Assembly (NCBI GenBank): GCA_021234155.1
Contig: JAJEKV010000010.1
Span: 8,838,260 to 8,902,259 of the forward strand
DNA from: Isoetes taiwanensis
Taxonomy: Eukaryota; Streptophyta; Lycopodiopsida; Isoetales; Isoetaceae
Length of the DNA: 64,000 nucleotides
Reading direction: 5' to 3'
Within the stretch, counting starts at the first letter, position 1. Each line of letters starts with the position of its first letter. Of this stretch, positions 46,690-57,585 are shown one piece after another. The position numbers were made by a program, and so were the translations under genes. The notes below the pieces were generated by a model that was not told the DNA's origin, searched no databases, and worked only from the letters and a program-made list of their open reading frames with translations.

Positions 46690-47283
46690 GAGAACTTGTG
46701 AAGCAAAGGATCTCCAGCTAATGTATATAGCAAGGACTCTAATGTTGATGCAGCAACCGCTAAGGACTGGCTCCGTAAAGTAGCATAGACCTGACATGCT
46801 TTAAGAAGTACCATGTCAGCTGTAAATCAATGTTTTAATATAGTTTGATTATACATGCACTAGACAGAGCAAATTGAAATTTATGTTATCTTAAACAAAA
46901 GAATGAAAACATCTGCAATATTAGAAATGTTCACTGCTATAGTTTCACAACCTTCCTTATTGTGAGATGTCACATGAGCACTGGATTCATAAAAAATGGC
47001 TAAAATCTGCCATTGTTTTCTGTTATACTCACATCTCTCTAAGTAAAAATAGAACCATAGTGGAATAAAATTGAAAAGGGGCATCTCACCTTCGCCCAAA
47101 TCTTTGGCGTCATGGAATGCTCCATCCTGAATGAATTTTTCAAATTTAAACTACCATTTTCCTAAGAGCTAGCGCAAAAGAGAGCTACCTAAATTTTTTT
47201 GTTCAGTATTATGATGGACTTGAGAAACCTCCTGAATAGCACCATTTCCATCAAGCAAGGGCGCTGAGAGGACAACATCCATC
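46690..47283 (-). pseudogene. Partial MTP pseudogene (exons 1-3 with introns)
   Basis: Matches the MTP gene from the start codon through part of exon 3, including both introns. Exon 2 reads CEYNRKQWQILAIF...NISNIADVFILLFK. Exon 1 has in-frame stops, and the exon 3 metal motif reads STLESLL in place of STLDSLL. It breaks off inside exon 3. Retention of introns shows DNA-level duplication rather than retroposition. Confidence 0.85.
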
Positions 47284-47465
47284 ACAAAAGCTAAAATTTG
47301 TGGCTGGATTGTGTAAGTAATAAGAGCATGAGATCTGTAGCATCAGTTGCTCTGGCAGTGGCGATCTAAAATAAATGGTCTGTTTCTTTCCTCTTCTCCG
47401 TCTTTATCGGTTATTCCTGACAAATGCGTCTTTTTTGTTCCACCAAGATCTATTCCCAAACAATA
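47284..47465 (-). promoter_or_regulatory. Duplicated MTP 5' flank
   Basis: Matches 3,735-3,915 upstream of the intact MTP gene. The match ends near AAACAATAC at 47,465, giving the right border of the duplicated block. Confidence 0.7.
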
Positions 47466-48009
47466 CACTCCTATATATATAACCATACAAAAAGGAGAAA
47501 CAGCTTACCATCATTGGAATGGTAAGCAATTTCCATTACTTGTCTAGCATGCAGTGTTGATAAAATGTTTGATTGATACAACCATCGAATGCTACCCCTT
47601 TTTTTTGAATGACATCATATTTTTACTTTGTTTTTCAATCTCATCACAATTAAGGTACCAATGACCAAATCGGGGTGTACGAGTCGTCGAGTTCTGCTAA
47701 AAACACGACCATCGGATTCCCAGAGACTTTGATAATCCATTAGTATTCCTTTTTTTGGTAGAAATCAAGCCCTCAATCGATCAAATCCCTTCCAAAGTTC
47801 CCTTTTTTTTTTCCACGAAGCCCCTTCAAGCCTTGATGACGATCAGGAGTTTTTGCAAATGGTTACAAATGGTGTATGAGTAGTGATTATGGAGGTTTTT
47901 TTGCATTAATATGACAACACAATGTTCAATTCCATATTCCTGTAGATTGGATTCTGTTGAAGCTTTATATATGATTGTGGATTATGTGAAGAGTGAAAGA
48001 CTAGAAAAT
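47466..48009. other. No recognised gene
   Basis: Noncoding sequence between the MTP pseudogene and the DIRS-like element. Confidence 0.4.
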
Positions 48010-48084
48010 GAGAGACCATTCTAGAACTACTAGAAATGGAAAAACCATGGAAAGAACCACCCTCATGGGCATCTCTTAAACAAC

Positions 48085-49169
48085 TCAAAACAGAATACAT
48101 GCTGAAAAAAGAGGCAGGTAAAGTGATGTACCACTAGAAGCACCGAACTCTAGTAGAGCTCTTGAGACTTCAGTTGAGGCAAGGCCCAGAGAGTGGGAAA
48201 CTAGGAGCTGTTCATGTAATGCTGGAATGACATAGCCATCTTTAGCAGACTCAGAGGACCAACGGCCATGGGCTTTAAATAAACGATCTGGAACATTAAA
48301 AGCTGCGGCAGTAGTAGCCCCACCTCGCCTACCAGAATGTGTACCAAAAGCATCAGGGTCTTCTCCAATAGATTGTAAGCAATATCGAAACCATGCACGG
48401 AGGGTGGAATAAGAGATCACTTTCTTCACGGAGTGAAGAGCCGAAAGAGGAGCAATGAATACCACAGCAGACGAAAAGTCACCGATGGACCATCCAAAGC
48501 TCTAAATTTCCCATGCGGATAAGGCGCCAAGCAATTGAACTGGGCAGTATATGGGCCCCCCAAACGAGCAATAGAAACCCAAGAGCCAACAGCACTTTGA
48601 TCAGTTTTAGAGGATCGGATGTAAAGGCTAGCATGAGAGGGGAAGAAAATGATTTCATGCCAATGTAAAGAAAGCAACTGAGCTACGCAAGAATCTTGGA
48701 GAGAAAGCGGGGACAAGAGCCGCGGCAGCCGCAAGATGACATCCAACAATGTAGCTAAAGGTCCCTTAAAGGTATCAATAATCTTCCTAACCATGTGGGG
48801 TAACAAAGGTTGCTTCTTGTTGATACTAGAGGAAGTACGTTTGGCTAGATCCTTGGACTAGGAAACAATAGGGTGCTTTCGATGGGTTTACTCGGACCCG
48901 ACAACCTGGTGATGGAAAGAAATGGATGCTAAGATGTTATTGACTCGTGCAAGAGATGGAGAGGATGACAAAATCTTAGTGATGTAAAGACAAATAGTCA
49001 TAGCAGATGTGGGCAAAAAGGGGAGGCTCTTAGACAAGCACCAGGCCTTAAAGTCGTACCAGGGTTGCCTGTAAGCTCTTAAGGTGTTTGGTGCCCTCGT
49101 ACTTAGGGTATAATCCTTCAATAGGGACAATAAATGGCATATCTCCGTATCCGAATTATCCATTGACAT
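48085..49169 (-). pseudogene. Tyrosine recombinase of the DIRS-like element
   Basis: Begins MSMDNSDTEICHLL at 49,169 with the core-binding part (APNTLRAYRQPWYDFKAWCL), then frames shift at ~48,890-48,800 and ~48,440. The catalytic part holds THSGRRGGAT (H-x-x-R, His at ~48,338) and HGRWSSESAKDGYV (His/Trp and nucleophile Tyr at ~48,233). The first catalytic Arg region (SSELLSLHW) is clearer in the copy at 55-56 kb. It would cut and rejoin DNA to integrate circular cDNA. Two frame breaks make this copy doubtful. Confidence 0.75.
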
Positions 49170-49220
49170 CCAAAACTGAGAATTGAAAACATCTGAAACA
49201 AAAACACAAAACTCACCATG

Positions 49221-51246
49221 TCAGGAAGCATGAAGTCGAAGCGCAATCATCGGACTAGTAGGTTTTCCACAAGGTAAAGATGATCTAGAAGCACCAAGCA
49301 AACCATGTCCACCAGCTGGAAAATATAAATGATCCACAAAGCAAGCGAGCCAATTTCCAAATTCATCATGTAGGACCGGCCACCAAGGAACGGACTCCCA
49401 ATGGAAAATGACTAAGGTGATATCACACTTACATGCAAGAGCAAAGGCAACAGTCTTAGCTACGAGACTCGGAGGAGGAAAACAATAACTCTTAGTATTG
49501 GTCCATGATTGAGAGAAAGCATCGGGTGGCGATAAAATACTAGGAAGTGGATGCCAACAATTAAAATTAGAAATACGAGCATTATAAGCATTGGCAAAAC
49601 GATCCCAGTCATGGGGTCCCCATCTCATCTCTATCAAGGAAGAAGCTGCATCAGATAACATATAGTCATCAAAATCAATAATTTTTGATAGATAGTCAGC
49701 CCATTGGTTTAGGTTCCGAGGAATCCAGGCTGGTTTAAGGGTAATTCTATGCTTAGAACACAAAATAAAGATCCGGATACATAAGGAATGTAGGTGACAA
49801 ACACGGGATCCACCTTTAGACAGGATAAAATAAGCATTTAAGGAATCACCAAAAGCCGTAACTTGGGAGTCCCTGCAAGGATAAAGCACGCTTCTCGTGA
49901 AATGTAGCAAAGCCAAAAGCTCACGGGCAGTTGAGGATGAAGTCTTCTCGGCATCAGTGAAAGAACCGACAAATTCAGAACTCGGAAAGGAACCATGAAG
50001 CCAAACTCCCCACCCTGAGTTACTAGCACCATAGCATAAGGAAATGGCAGGGTTGAGGGGTTCCCAAATGTAAGCATTGTTAAGGAGATCAAAGGAAGAG
50101 AACCAAAGGAAAATCTCAGCATGTTCTCGCCGGGATAACTGCAAATGTTGGGACCAAGATGTAATGGAAGCATAAAGGTTAGCAAGATTGAATGATAAGA
50201 GTTTGGAGAATGGGCCAAAAACCATACGGAAAGACTCGATCATACCCATAAAAGAGGCTAAAGTTCGCGCCGGAACATAATCAGCAGCAAGGAGTTTCGA
50301 TGCTAGGCTAAAAAATTTCTGGCGCCTTGCAGGAGCAATAGACAAGAAACCCGAAGATGAATCAACCATAAAGCCTAAGAATTTGGCCACATAAGAACAT
50401 TCTAGCTGGCACTTATGCAGGGCTAAAACAAAGCCGGCTGCCTCAAAATCCTGCATCACCAAAGCTTTGAGATTCTTAAAATTAGTGACAGGAGTAGCAA
50501 ATAAGAAGTCGTCTATGTAGGGAATGCAACGACAACCTTTAGCACGCCATAGACGTACTAGTTGTCGCATTAGTTTGGTAAATACCAAATGGTAAGGATG
50601 TAAACATGTAGAAAGTACCCTCGAACTCAAAGCCAAGGTATGTCCAACAAACAGGGTTAATATCGACATGATGGTATCCAGAGTGGAGATCAAAAGTGAA
50701 CAAGGCATCATTAGGTTTGACAATATCACGAACTTCCCTTATAGTCTCATATTTGAAAGGGATGTGAGCTAAGCAACTATTGACATAACGAAGGTCCAAA
50801 ATAAGACGAAATTTATTCCCGGCTTTGGGCACCACGCCCAAGGGTGAGCATATGAAGGGGATTGATTTTGAAACAATAGCAGCACCTGAGGCAAGCAAAT
50901 CCTTGATAGCACCCCTAACAAACTCTGCATGTTGCTGTACAGACTTATGGTTTGGCTGAGACCAAGGTTGACTAGGAGGACCCTGTAGCCAAGGAAGAGA
51001 ATATCCATTACTGACCCAATCAAGCACCATAGCAGATGAACAAAAGGATTTCCAAAATGCCAAGCGGTCTTTCAATCTATTGCGCAAATACGTCACTGAT
51101 GGGTGCAAAATTTGTGTAGGCGATGTGCTTATATCTGTAACAATGCTGAAGTCATACTCAATTAGTAACACGTAACCATGCAACTGTGTAACCATCTCGA
51201 TCGCAATCCGCATTATACCATCATAACAATACCAATACAAGCCCAA
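49221..51246 (-). pseudogene. Reverse transcriptase and RNase H of the DIRS-like element
   Basis: Two overlapping frames (51,246-50,539 and 50,729-49,221) join by one shift. The first holds SPLGVVPKAGNKFRLILDLR, FTFDLHSGYHHVDI and SLPFGI. The second holds YHLVFTKLMRQLVR, PYIDDFLFATP (catalytic YIDD at 50,519-50,508), FLGFMVDS and an RNase H domain (ASNSGWGVWL, ARELLALLHF, FGDSLNAYF, WADYLSK). Catalytic residues look intact. The order and motifs match DIRS1-type RT-RH. Confidence 0.8.
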
Positions 51247-52109
51247 ACAAAAGCTAAAGATAAAGGGAGATCTTTATCCACCAAAAGAAACAACGTTATA
51301 AAAATATAAGGGACAAGATAAAATTTAGCCAGCAAACAAACCATTAGGGCGATCAAACCATTAGGGCATCGAAAGATTAGGGTCTTACAGACAAGGCATA
51401 TACTAGCAACGATAAAAAAAGGTCATGGGTTAAAATAGAACAAAAAATCAAAGGCCGATTACTCCATGCACGGCAACTAGCGGCTGCTCTCAGCCTCGAC
51501 CAACAAGCTGCGATCAGGCAAGTCCAAAAGGATAAATAAGACAGGTAGATCACAATGAATTGTCTGATACTTGCTTTAGAACAAGCTGTAAACCGGTTCA
51601 TGAAGCTAAGCCTGAATTCAAAAGGCTAAACCCGTACAAGATCAAGTTAAGAACATGCACAGATATATGTAGACAACACTGGAAATGAACAGGGAGGTGT
51701 TGTACAGACTAAACTATAGCCATATGTAACTATCTCAGCTGGCCAAGGAGCTCCAGCACAACCACAACTCGTTACCAGAATCCAAACAAAATTGAATGAA
51801 CATTACACAGATTGCGATTGCGAGAGAGTACTTCCATCGGGTCCAACCAAATGCAAAAGGCATATTGTCCAAGATCTAGGTATCTAAAGAATAAGAGCTT
51901 GAAAATGCATCATCAAACCTGAAAGCAGAATTCTAACACGTTTTTAAAAAACTACACAGATTAATTGTAAATCCACACTAGGAGATGAGCAAAACGCAAC
52001 ATATAAACCTGGTGACCAATATCCCAAATAGCTAAACATGGATAAAAGGTTGAAACAACTGAAAACCCACTTCAAACAGCCATTGTAAGACTATGCTCAT
52101 CATTCAGCG
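51247..52109. other. No recognised gene
   Basis: Between RT and the palindrome. AT-rich, with no domain. Confidence 0.4.
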
Positions 52110-52806
52110 GACTTTCAGATTCCTTTATCATTGCAAACTTATCGCAAACTTACAAGCAAACTTACGAGAAATTGGAGAACACTTAATAGAGCGGAAAAAA
52201 AACAGAGCTGAAAAGATCTCTAGCCAAGATTGAAAGCAAGCAAAAAAAGAAGACCACTTTCGATAAATGGCGGAAAGACTAGATCTCTGACTTTTGCGGG
52301 ACGATTATCGCAGAAAAATTTAACATGCAAGAGGTGTAAAGGAAAGGAGAAAAACGCCGATAGCTATCTAAAAGCAGAGACAACCGAAGAGCCTAATTGA
52401 ACAAGTAGGTACAATGAGAAAATTAAGCAACAAACTGTATTAAATAAGATACACAAAAGCCGTAACCTCTGAAATAAAAGAAGGCTTTATTATAAAGGAC
52501 ATGTTCCTTAAAACCCAGGTGAAAAACACAAAGTAAAACATTCAAGCAGTTTTATAAAACATGTTATTGGTATTAGTTGGCGAGGGGGGGGAGCCGGTTG
52601 TTGAGGAGATGGAGCCGTAAAAGCTTTAGAAGGGCATCGCCGCTAAATGGCAGCCGGCCGGGCAAATATAGCAAAGATTAGAACCTTTAAGCCCAAACCG
52701 AAAGCCAAACCTTTTCTTGGAGGTCTTACTCAATTGAAGGCTAGTTTCTTAACGTCCCCGGCCGTTTATCATTATCACATATATTAAATTCTCCCATCTC
52801 ATAGCA

Positions 52807-53178
52807 TTAGCCTTTGTTGGACCTTCCCCTGTCCCTTATCCAAACATAATTTTTCCTACTTGAAATCGAATTGTTACCTTTGTCAATAATAGCCTTGCAT
52901 ATTGGATCCAACGTCTTCTGGAGCCGCATATGGCTTTCCAACTCTGCAAAAGATTCCTCCATCTCGTTCAGAAAATCCCATTGCTTGATATTTCCATCGT
53001 ATTTGAGGGCAGGAGCCCTAGCTCTCTTGCTTTTGCGCTGGATTTCTTCCTGGAGGGAAGCGACCTTGGTTTCTAGAGCTACTACGTCTTCTGCTTTAGC
53101 ATTATTCAAGGAAGAATTTTGTCCAAGGAAGAATTTTGTCCAAGGAAGAATTTTGGTCATATGCAGCAAAGAAACCAA
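52807..53178 (-). CDS. Candidate DIRS ORF1/gag-like protein, minus copy
   Basis: Encodes AEDVVALETKVASLQEEIQR (coiled-coil-like), a basic KSKRARAP stretch, MEESFAELESHMRLQKTLD and SSRKNYVWIRDR. No family is recognised with confidence. Placed upstream of RT on the same strand, it could be the element's ORF1. About 1.5 kb of noncoding sequence separates it from RT, which argues against a compact element. Confidence 0.35.
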   Translation of the reverse strand: MVSLLHMTKILPWTKFFLGQNSSLNNAKAEDVVALETKVASLQEEIQRKSKRARAPALKYDGNIKQWDFLNEMEESFAELESHMRLQKTLDPICKAIIDKGNNSISSRKNYVWIRDRGRSNKG

Positions 53179-53355
53179 ACCGTTCTTGAAAACCTGCTCT
53201 ATGTAACCAGAAAGGCTGGACTCGAACAGTAACAGATCGACCTGCTATTAAAACCAGCCCTTGAAACCACAAACAAATTGGTCCTGCCCTGCTCTTGCAC
53301 GAACGGCCCTGAACAAACGAAATGACCAAAATTCTTCCTTGGACAAAATTCTTCC

Positions 53356-53718
53356 TTGAATAATGCTAAAGCAGAAGACGTAGTAGCTCTAGAAACCAAG
53401 GTCGCTTCCCTCCAGGAAGAAATCCAGCGCAAAAGCAAGAGAGCTAGGGCTCCTGCCCTCAAATACGATGGAAATATCAAGCAATGGGATTTTCTGAACG
53501 AGATGGAGGAATCTTTTGCAGAGTTGGAAAGCCATATGCGGCTCCAAAAGACGTTGGATCCAACATGCAAGGCTATTATTGACAAAGGTAACAATTCGAT
53601 TTCAAGTAGGAAAAATTATGTTTGGATAAGGGACAGGGAAGGTCCAACAGTGGCTGAATGCTATGAGATGGGAGAATTTAATATATGTGATAATGATAAA
53701 ATTTTGCGGGGACGCTAA
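53356..53718 (+). CDS. Candidate ORF1/gag-like protein, plus copy in the other arm
   Basis: Almost identical to the minus-strand ORF, continuing with REGPTVAECYEMGEFNI. That extra piece shows that the minus copy is cut short by a frameshift. The two ORFs diverge outward from the palindrome centre. Confidence 0.35.
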   Translation: MNNAKAEDVVALETKVASLQEEIQRKSKRARAPALKYDGNIKQWDFLNEMEESFAELESHMRLQKTLDPTCKAIIDKGNNSISSRKNYVWIRDREGPTVAECYEMGEFNICDNDKILRGR

Positions 53719-54464
53719 GAAACTAGCCTTCGAATTGAGTAAGACCTCCAAAAAAGGTTTGGCTTTCGGTTTGGGCTTAAAGGTTCTAATCTTTGCTATA
53801 TTTGCCAGCCGGCCAGGCCATTTAGCAAAGAAAGATGCCTTCTAAAAGCTTTCTTTGGCTCCATCTCCTCAACAACTTCGGCCCTCACTACCAACTAATA
53901 CCAATAACATGTTTTATAAAACTGCTTGAATGTTTTACTGTTGTGTTTTTCATCTCCGGTTTTAAGGAGCAGGTCCTTTATAATAAAGCCTTCTTTTATT
54001 TCAGAGGTTACGGCTTTGTGTATCTTATTTAATACTGGTTTGTTGCTTAATTTTCTCATTGTACTCATTGTTCAATTAGGGCTCTTGATTTGTCTTCTTT
54101 TTTAGATAGCTATCACGTTTTTTTCTCCTTTCCTTTACACCTCTCGCATGTTAGCTGTTCTCTGCGATAATCGTCCGCAAGCTGTAGATCTAGTCTTTCT
54201 GCCAGCTTTTCCAACTGACATTTATCGAGTGGTCTTCTTTTTGCTTGCTTTCAATCTTGGCTAGAGATCTTTCAGCTCACATTTTTTTTTTCTGTTTCTA
54301 TAAGTGTTCTCCAATTTGCTGTAAGTTTGCAGTAAGTTTGCAGTAAGGAATCTCTGACATGAAAAACGGAACAAGGTTCGCGCATAAACCGTAACAATCC
54401 TCAGACAAGGGACTAGGATCCACTCTCAACTTGACAGATCAATTACTGCATCCTCCCAACCTGG

Positions 54465-54715
54465 CATCTGCAAAACAAACGAAAAAATTAAGCTAAAAAA
54501 GGCCCTTCAGGTTCCTCCAGGCTCTAGGGCCTCCCCATAGGCACGAGGCACGAGGGCCCACAAGACTCTAGGGTCTCCAACTAAGCAGCTTGGTATCTGC
54601 AAAACAAAAAAGAAAAATAAGCTAAAAAAGGCCCCTCGGGCTCATCCAGGCTCTAGGGCCTCCCCATAGGCACAAGGGCCCACAAGACACTAGGGTCTCC
54701 AACTAAGCACAAGGG
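54465..54715. repeat. ~125-bp tandem repeat
   Basis: Two units start GGYATCTGCAAAACAAA and share AAGCTAAAAAAGGCCC and CTCTAGGGCCTCCCCATAGG. Related CTAGGG/CCAACAA fragments continue to ~54,780. Confidence 0.8.
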
Positions 54716-54989
54716 CTTCCAACCAGGCGCTAAGGCCAACAACTGGCATGAAAGCCTCCAAATGGCACTAGGGCCAACAACCAAGGAAACACCTTTATGA
54801 CGGAAGGAACAAGGGTGGGCGGTGGGGCTTGAAACTCCAAGAAGAAGAGATGCACGTTGAGGAGCTGATGAAGGAAAAAGGACGAGACTAGGGACCTAAA
54901 TAGGGGGAGACACGAAAGGACAAAAAATAAGCTGCCGGGCAACTACCTAGTAGTTCAAGAACTTCATTTACCTTCAATTCTATGAAAAT

Positions 54990-56105
54990 GAAGGTAAATG
55001 TCATTTCTAGAACTACTAGAAATGGAAAAACCATGGAAAGAACCACCCTCATGGGCATCTCTTAAACAACTCAAAAGCGTAATACATGCTGAAAAAAGAG
55101 GGAGTAAAGTGATGTACCACTAGAAGCACCGAACTCTAGTAGAGCTTTTGAGACTTGGGTTGGGGCAAGGCCAGCAGAGCTTGGTAGAAACTAGGAGCTG
55201 TTCATGTAATCTTTGGAATCACATAGCCATCTTTAGCGGACTCGAGGAGGACCAACGGCCATGGGCTTTAAATAAACGATCTGGAACATTAAAAGTTGCG
55301 GCAGTGGTAGCCCCACCTCGCCTACCAGAATGTGTACCAAAAGCATCAGGGTCTTCTAAAATAGATTGTAAGCAATATCGAAACCATGGAGGGTGGAATA
55401 AGAGATCACTTTCTTACGAGTGAAGAGCCGAAGAGGAGCAATGAATACCATTTTAACGTAAAGCCGCCGATGGACCATCCAAAGCTCTAAATTTCCCCAT
55501 GCGGATAAGGCGCTCAAGCAATTGAACTGGACAGTATGGGCCCCCCAAACGAGCAATAGAAACCCAAGAGCCAACAGCACTTTGATCAGTTTTAGAGGAT
55601 CGGATGTAAAGGCTAGCATGAGAGGGGAAGAAAATGATTTCATGCCAATGTAAAGAAAGCAACTCAGAGCTACGCAAGAATGCAGAGAAAGCCAGGACAA
55701 GAGCCGAAACAAGATGACATCCAACAATGTAGCTAAAGGTCCCGCAAAGGTATCAATAATCTTCCTGACCATGTGGGGTAACAAAGGTTGCTTCTTGTTG
55801 ATACTAGAGGAAGTGTTACGTTTGGCTAGATCACGGACTAGGGAAACAATAGGGTGCTCAGTAGGTTTACTCAGACCAGCAACCTGGTGATGGAAAGCAA
55901 TGGATGCTAAGATGTTATTGACTCGTGCAAGAGATGGAGAGGATGACAAAATCTTAGTGATGTAAAGACAAATAGTCATAGCAGATGTGGGCAAAAAGGG
56001 GAGGCTCTTAGACAAGCACCAGGCCTTAAAGTCGTACCAGGGTTGCCTGTAAGCTCTTAAGGTGTTTGGTGCCCTCGTACTTAGGGTATAATCCTTCAAT
56101 AAAGC
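54990..56105 (-). mobile_element. Second copy of the DIRS-like tyrosine recombinase region
   Basis: Matches 48,015-49,140 in the same orientation. The frame 56,099-55,356 keeps the core-binding domain and the start of the catalytic domain without the break near 48,850, but lacks the initiator. RSSELLSLHWHEIIF near 55,670 supplies the first catalytic Arg. No RT accompanies it. The H-x-x-R part lies in another frame near 55,330. Confidence 0.8.
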
Positions 56106-56999
56106 ACAATTTCATTATAATGGGAAAATTTTTAGTAAACTAGAATTTTTTTATTATGGGGGTTGTATAGACCTTATGCAGGGGTTGTATACACGTGTAC
56201 AGTACCCTGTATCATAGACCTTATTATGCAGGGTTGTATACGCGGCAGTGCAGTGTATCATACATACATGAATATTTAGAGAACATAATAACACGGTATC
56301 ATATACCAACTTCCAAACACAATAGAGACCAAGTATGAACTATGTATGTCCCTAGTAACCTTCCCCGGGTTCCTAACCCCTTCCCCTTCCCTTCCCCCTA
56401 AGCCAGGTCTAAACCCACGACGGGTTAGGAGTCAAGAGCTCACGCTCATCCCGGCTGATTCTTCCCACCATATGGGGTACCTAGTCATTAGAAAAAGTAA
56501 TTCCACGGGATAATACTCATGGAAGAAGAGCGGACCCAACTCCACAAAACCGTTGTAAAATGTTGTAGTACACCCTAATAAGGCCATACATCCATCCCCT
56601 TACAAATTTCATAAATGAACTTCGATATGTATGCATCCAGGAGAGTGTGCTAAATATCCAAAGACGAAGAAGAGGCCTCAATTGCTGTAGCATCTCAGTC
56701 CGTGATAAGGAGGGTTCAAGCATTCCCTCATTGCAAGTCTCCTATAACATTCAGGATGGATTAATTTCCATCGCTGGCTCATGACCACAATCAAATCGCC
56801 TCCGAATGAAGTTGATCAACTCCATTGTAAGCTCCTTGGTGGGGACTGTGGTGCAACCTCCACTCCAAGAAATGGTCCCATAGCTCATCCATTCCAGGCC
56901 GCCACGTAATGCCCAGGGCATGCTTGCGTGCCTTCGGGAGTAGCCCGGGGAGGATTGGGTCCAATCATTTGCAAAAAGCAAGCAAGGATCACCGAAGCC
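56106..56999. other. No recognised gene; short tandem repeat
   Basis: A ~58-bp duplication (TAGACCTTATTATGCAGGG TTGTATAC) lies at 56,165-56,265. Minus-strand open frames at 56,517-57,092 have no family signature. Confidence 0.4.
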
Positions 57000-57585
57000 G
57001 AGCAAGGAACACGGAGGCGAGCAAGTAGCAAGTTCAAGAGCAAGCAACAAGATCAAGTAGCGGGGAGCACGGAATGAAGTAGCAAGGAACAAGGATCAAG
57101 ATCAAGTAGCAAGATGCAATGAACAAGGAAGATCAAGTAGCAAGAAGATCAAGGAACAAGGAAGATCAAGGAGCAAGAAGCAAGGATCAAGATCAAGTAG
57201 CAAGGAACAAGATCAAGTAGCAAGATCAAGAGCAAGGAACAAGATCAAGTAGCAAGGAGCACGGAATGAAGTAGCAAGGAACAAGGATCAAGATCAAGTA
57301 GCAAGAAGCAATGAACAAGGAAGATCAAGTAGCAAGAAGATCAAGGAACAAGGAAGATCAAGTAGCAAGAAGATCAAGGAACAAGGAAGATGAAGGAGCA
57401 AGAAGCAAAGGATGAAAAGTGAGAAGTGAAAACAAGGTAAAAGAATTTATAGCTACTTAATCCAATAATGTTGAAGTATAATACCAATAATGTTGAAGTA
57501 TAATACCAATAATGCTTTGACGATAATACCAATAATGCTCACGATAATACCAATAATGCTGAAGTATTATACCAATAATTGTACA
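57000..57585. repeat. Minisatellites: (GATCAAGTAGCAAGAA-like)n and (AATACCAATAATG-like)n
   Basis: From 57,000 to ~57,425 variants of AAGATCAAGTAGCAAGGAAC repeat with larger ~125-bp higher-order units (57,050-57,185 resembles 57,240-57,370). From ~57,465 to 57,585 a 20-21-bp unit AATACCAATAATGTTGAAGT repeats five to six times. Confidence 0.85.

Larger units (their letters stand above)
48010..51246 (-). mobile_element. DIRS-like (tyrosine recombinase) retrotransposon, minus strand
   Basis: On the minus strand a reverse transcriptase/RNase H region (51,246-49,221) is followed by a tyrosine recombinase (49,169-48,085). RT plus tyrosine recombinase instead of a DDE integrase is the definition of the DIRS/YR order. 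The left end matches the second recombinase copy at 54,990. The right end is uncertain: 51,247-52,110 holds no recognised domain and the palindrome begins after it. No methyltransferase domain was seen. Confidence 0.8.
52110..54345. repeat. 2.2-kb palindrome (arms ~1 kb each)
   Basis: The left arm (~52,110-53,160) and right arm (~53,330-54,345) are inverted copies separated by about 170 bp. Shared sequence includes ACATGTTTTATAAAACTGC, AGCCTTCTTTTATTTCAGAGG and the outer repeats GCAAACTTA. Each arm carries the same ORF, one per strand. AAGGAAGAATTTTGTCC repeats mark the inner edges on both sides. Confidence 0.85.

Noticed and set aside
57000-57425. CRISPR-like array
   Set aside because: Repeats are overlapping minisatellite variants without unique spacers, in a plant nuclear sequence.
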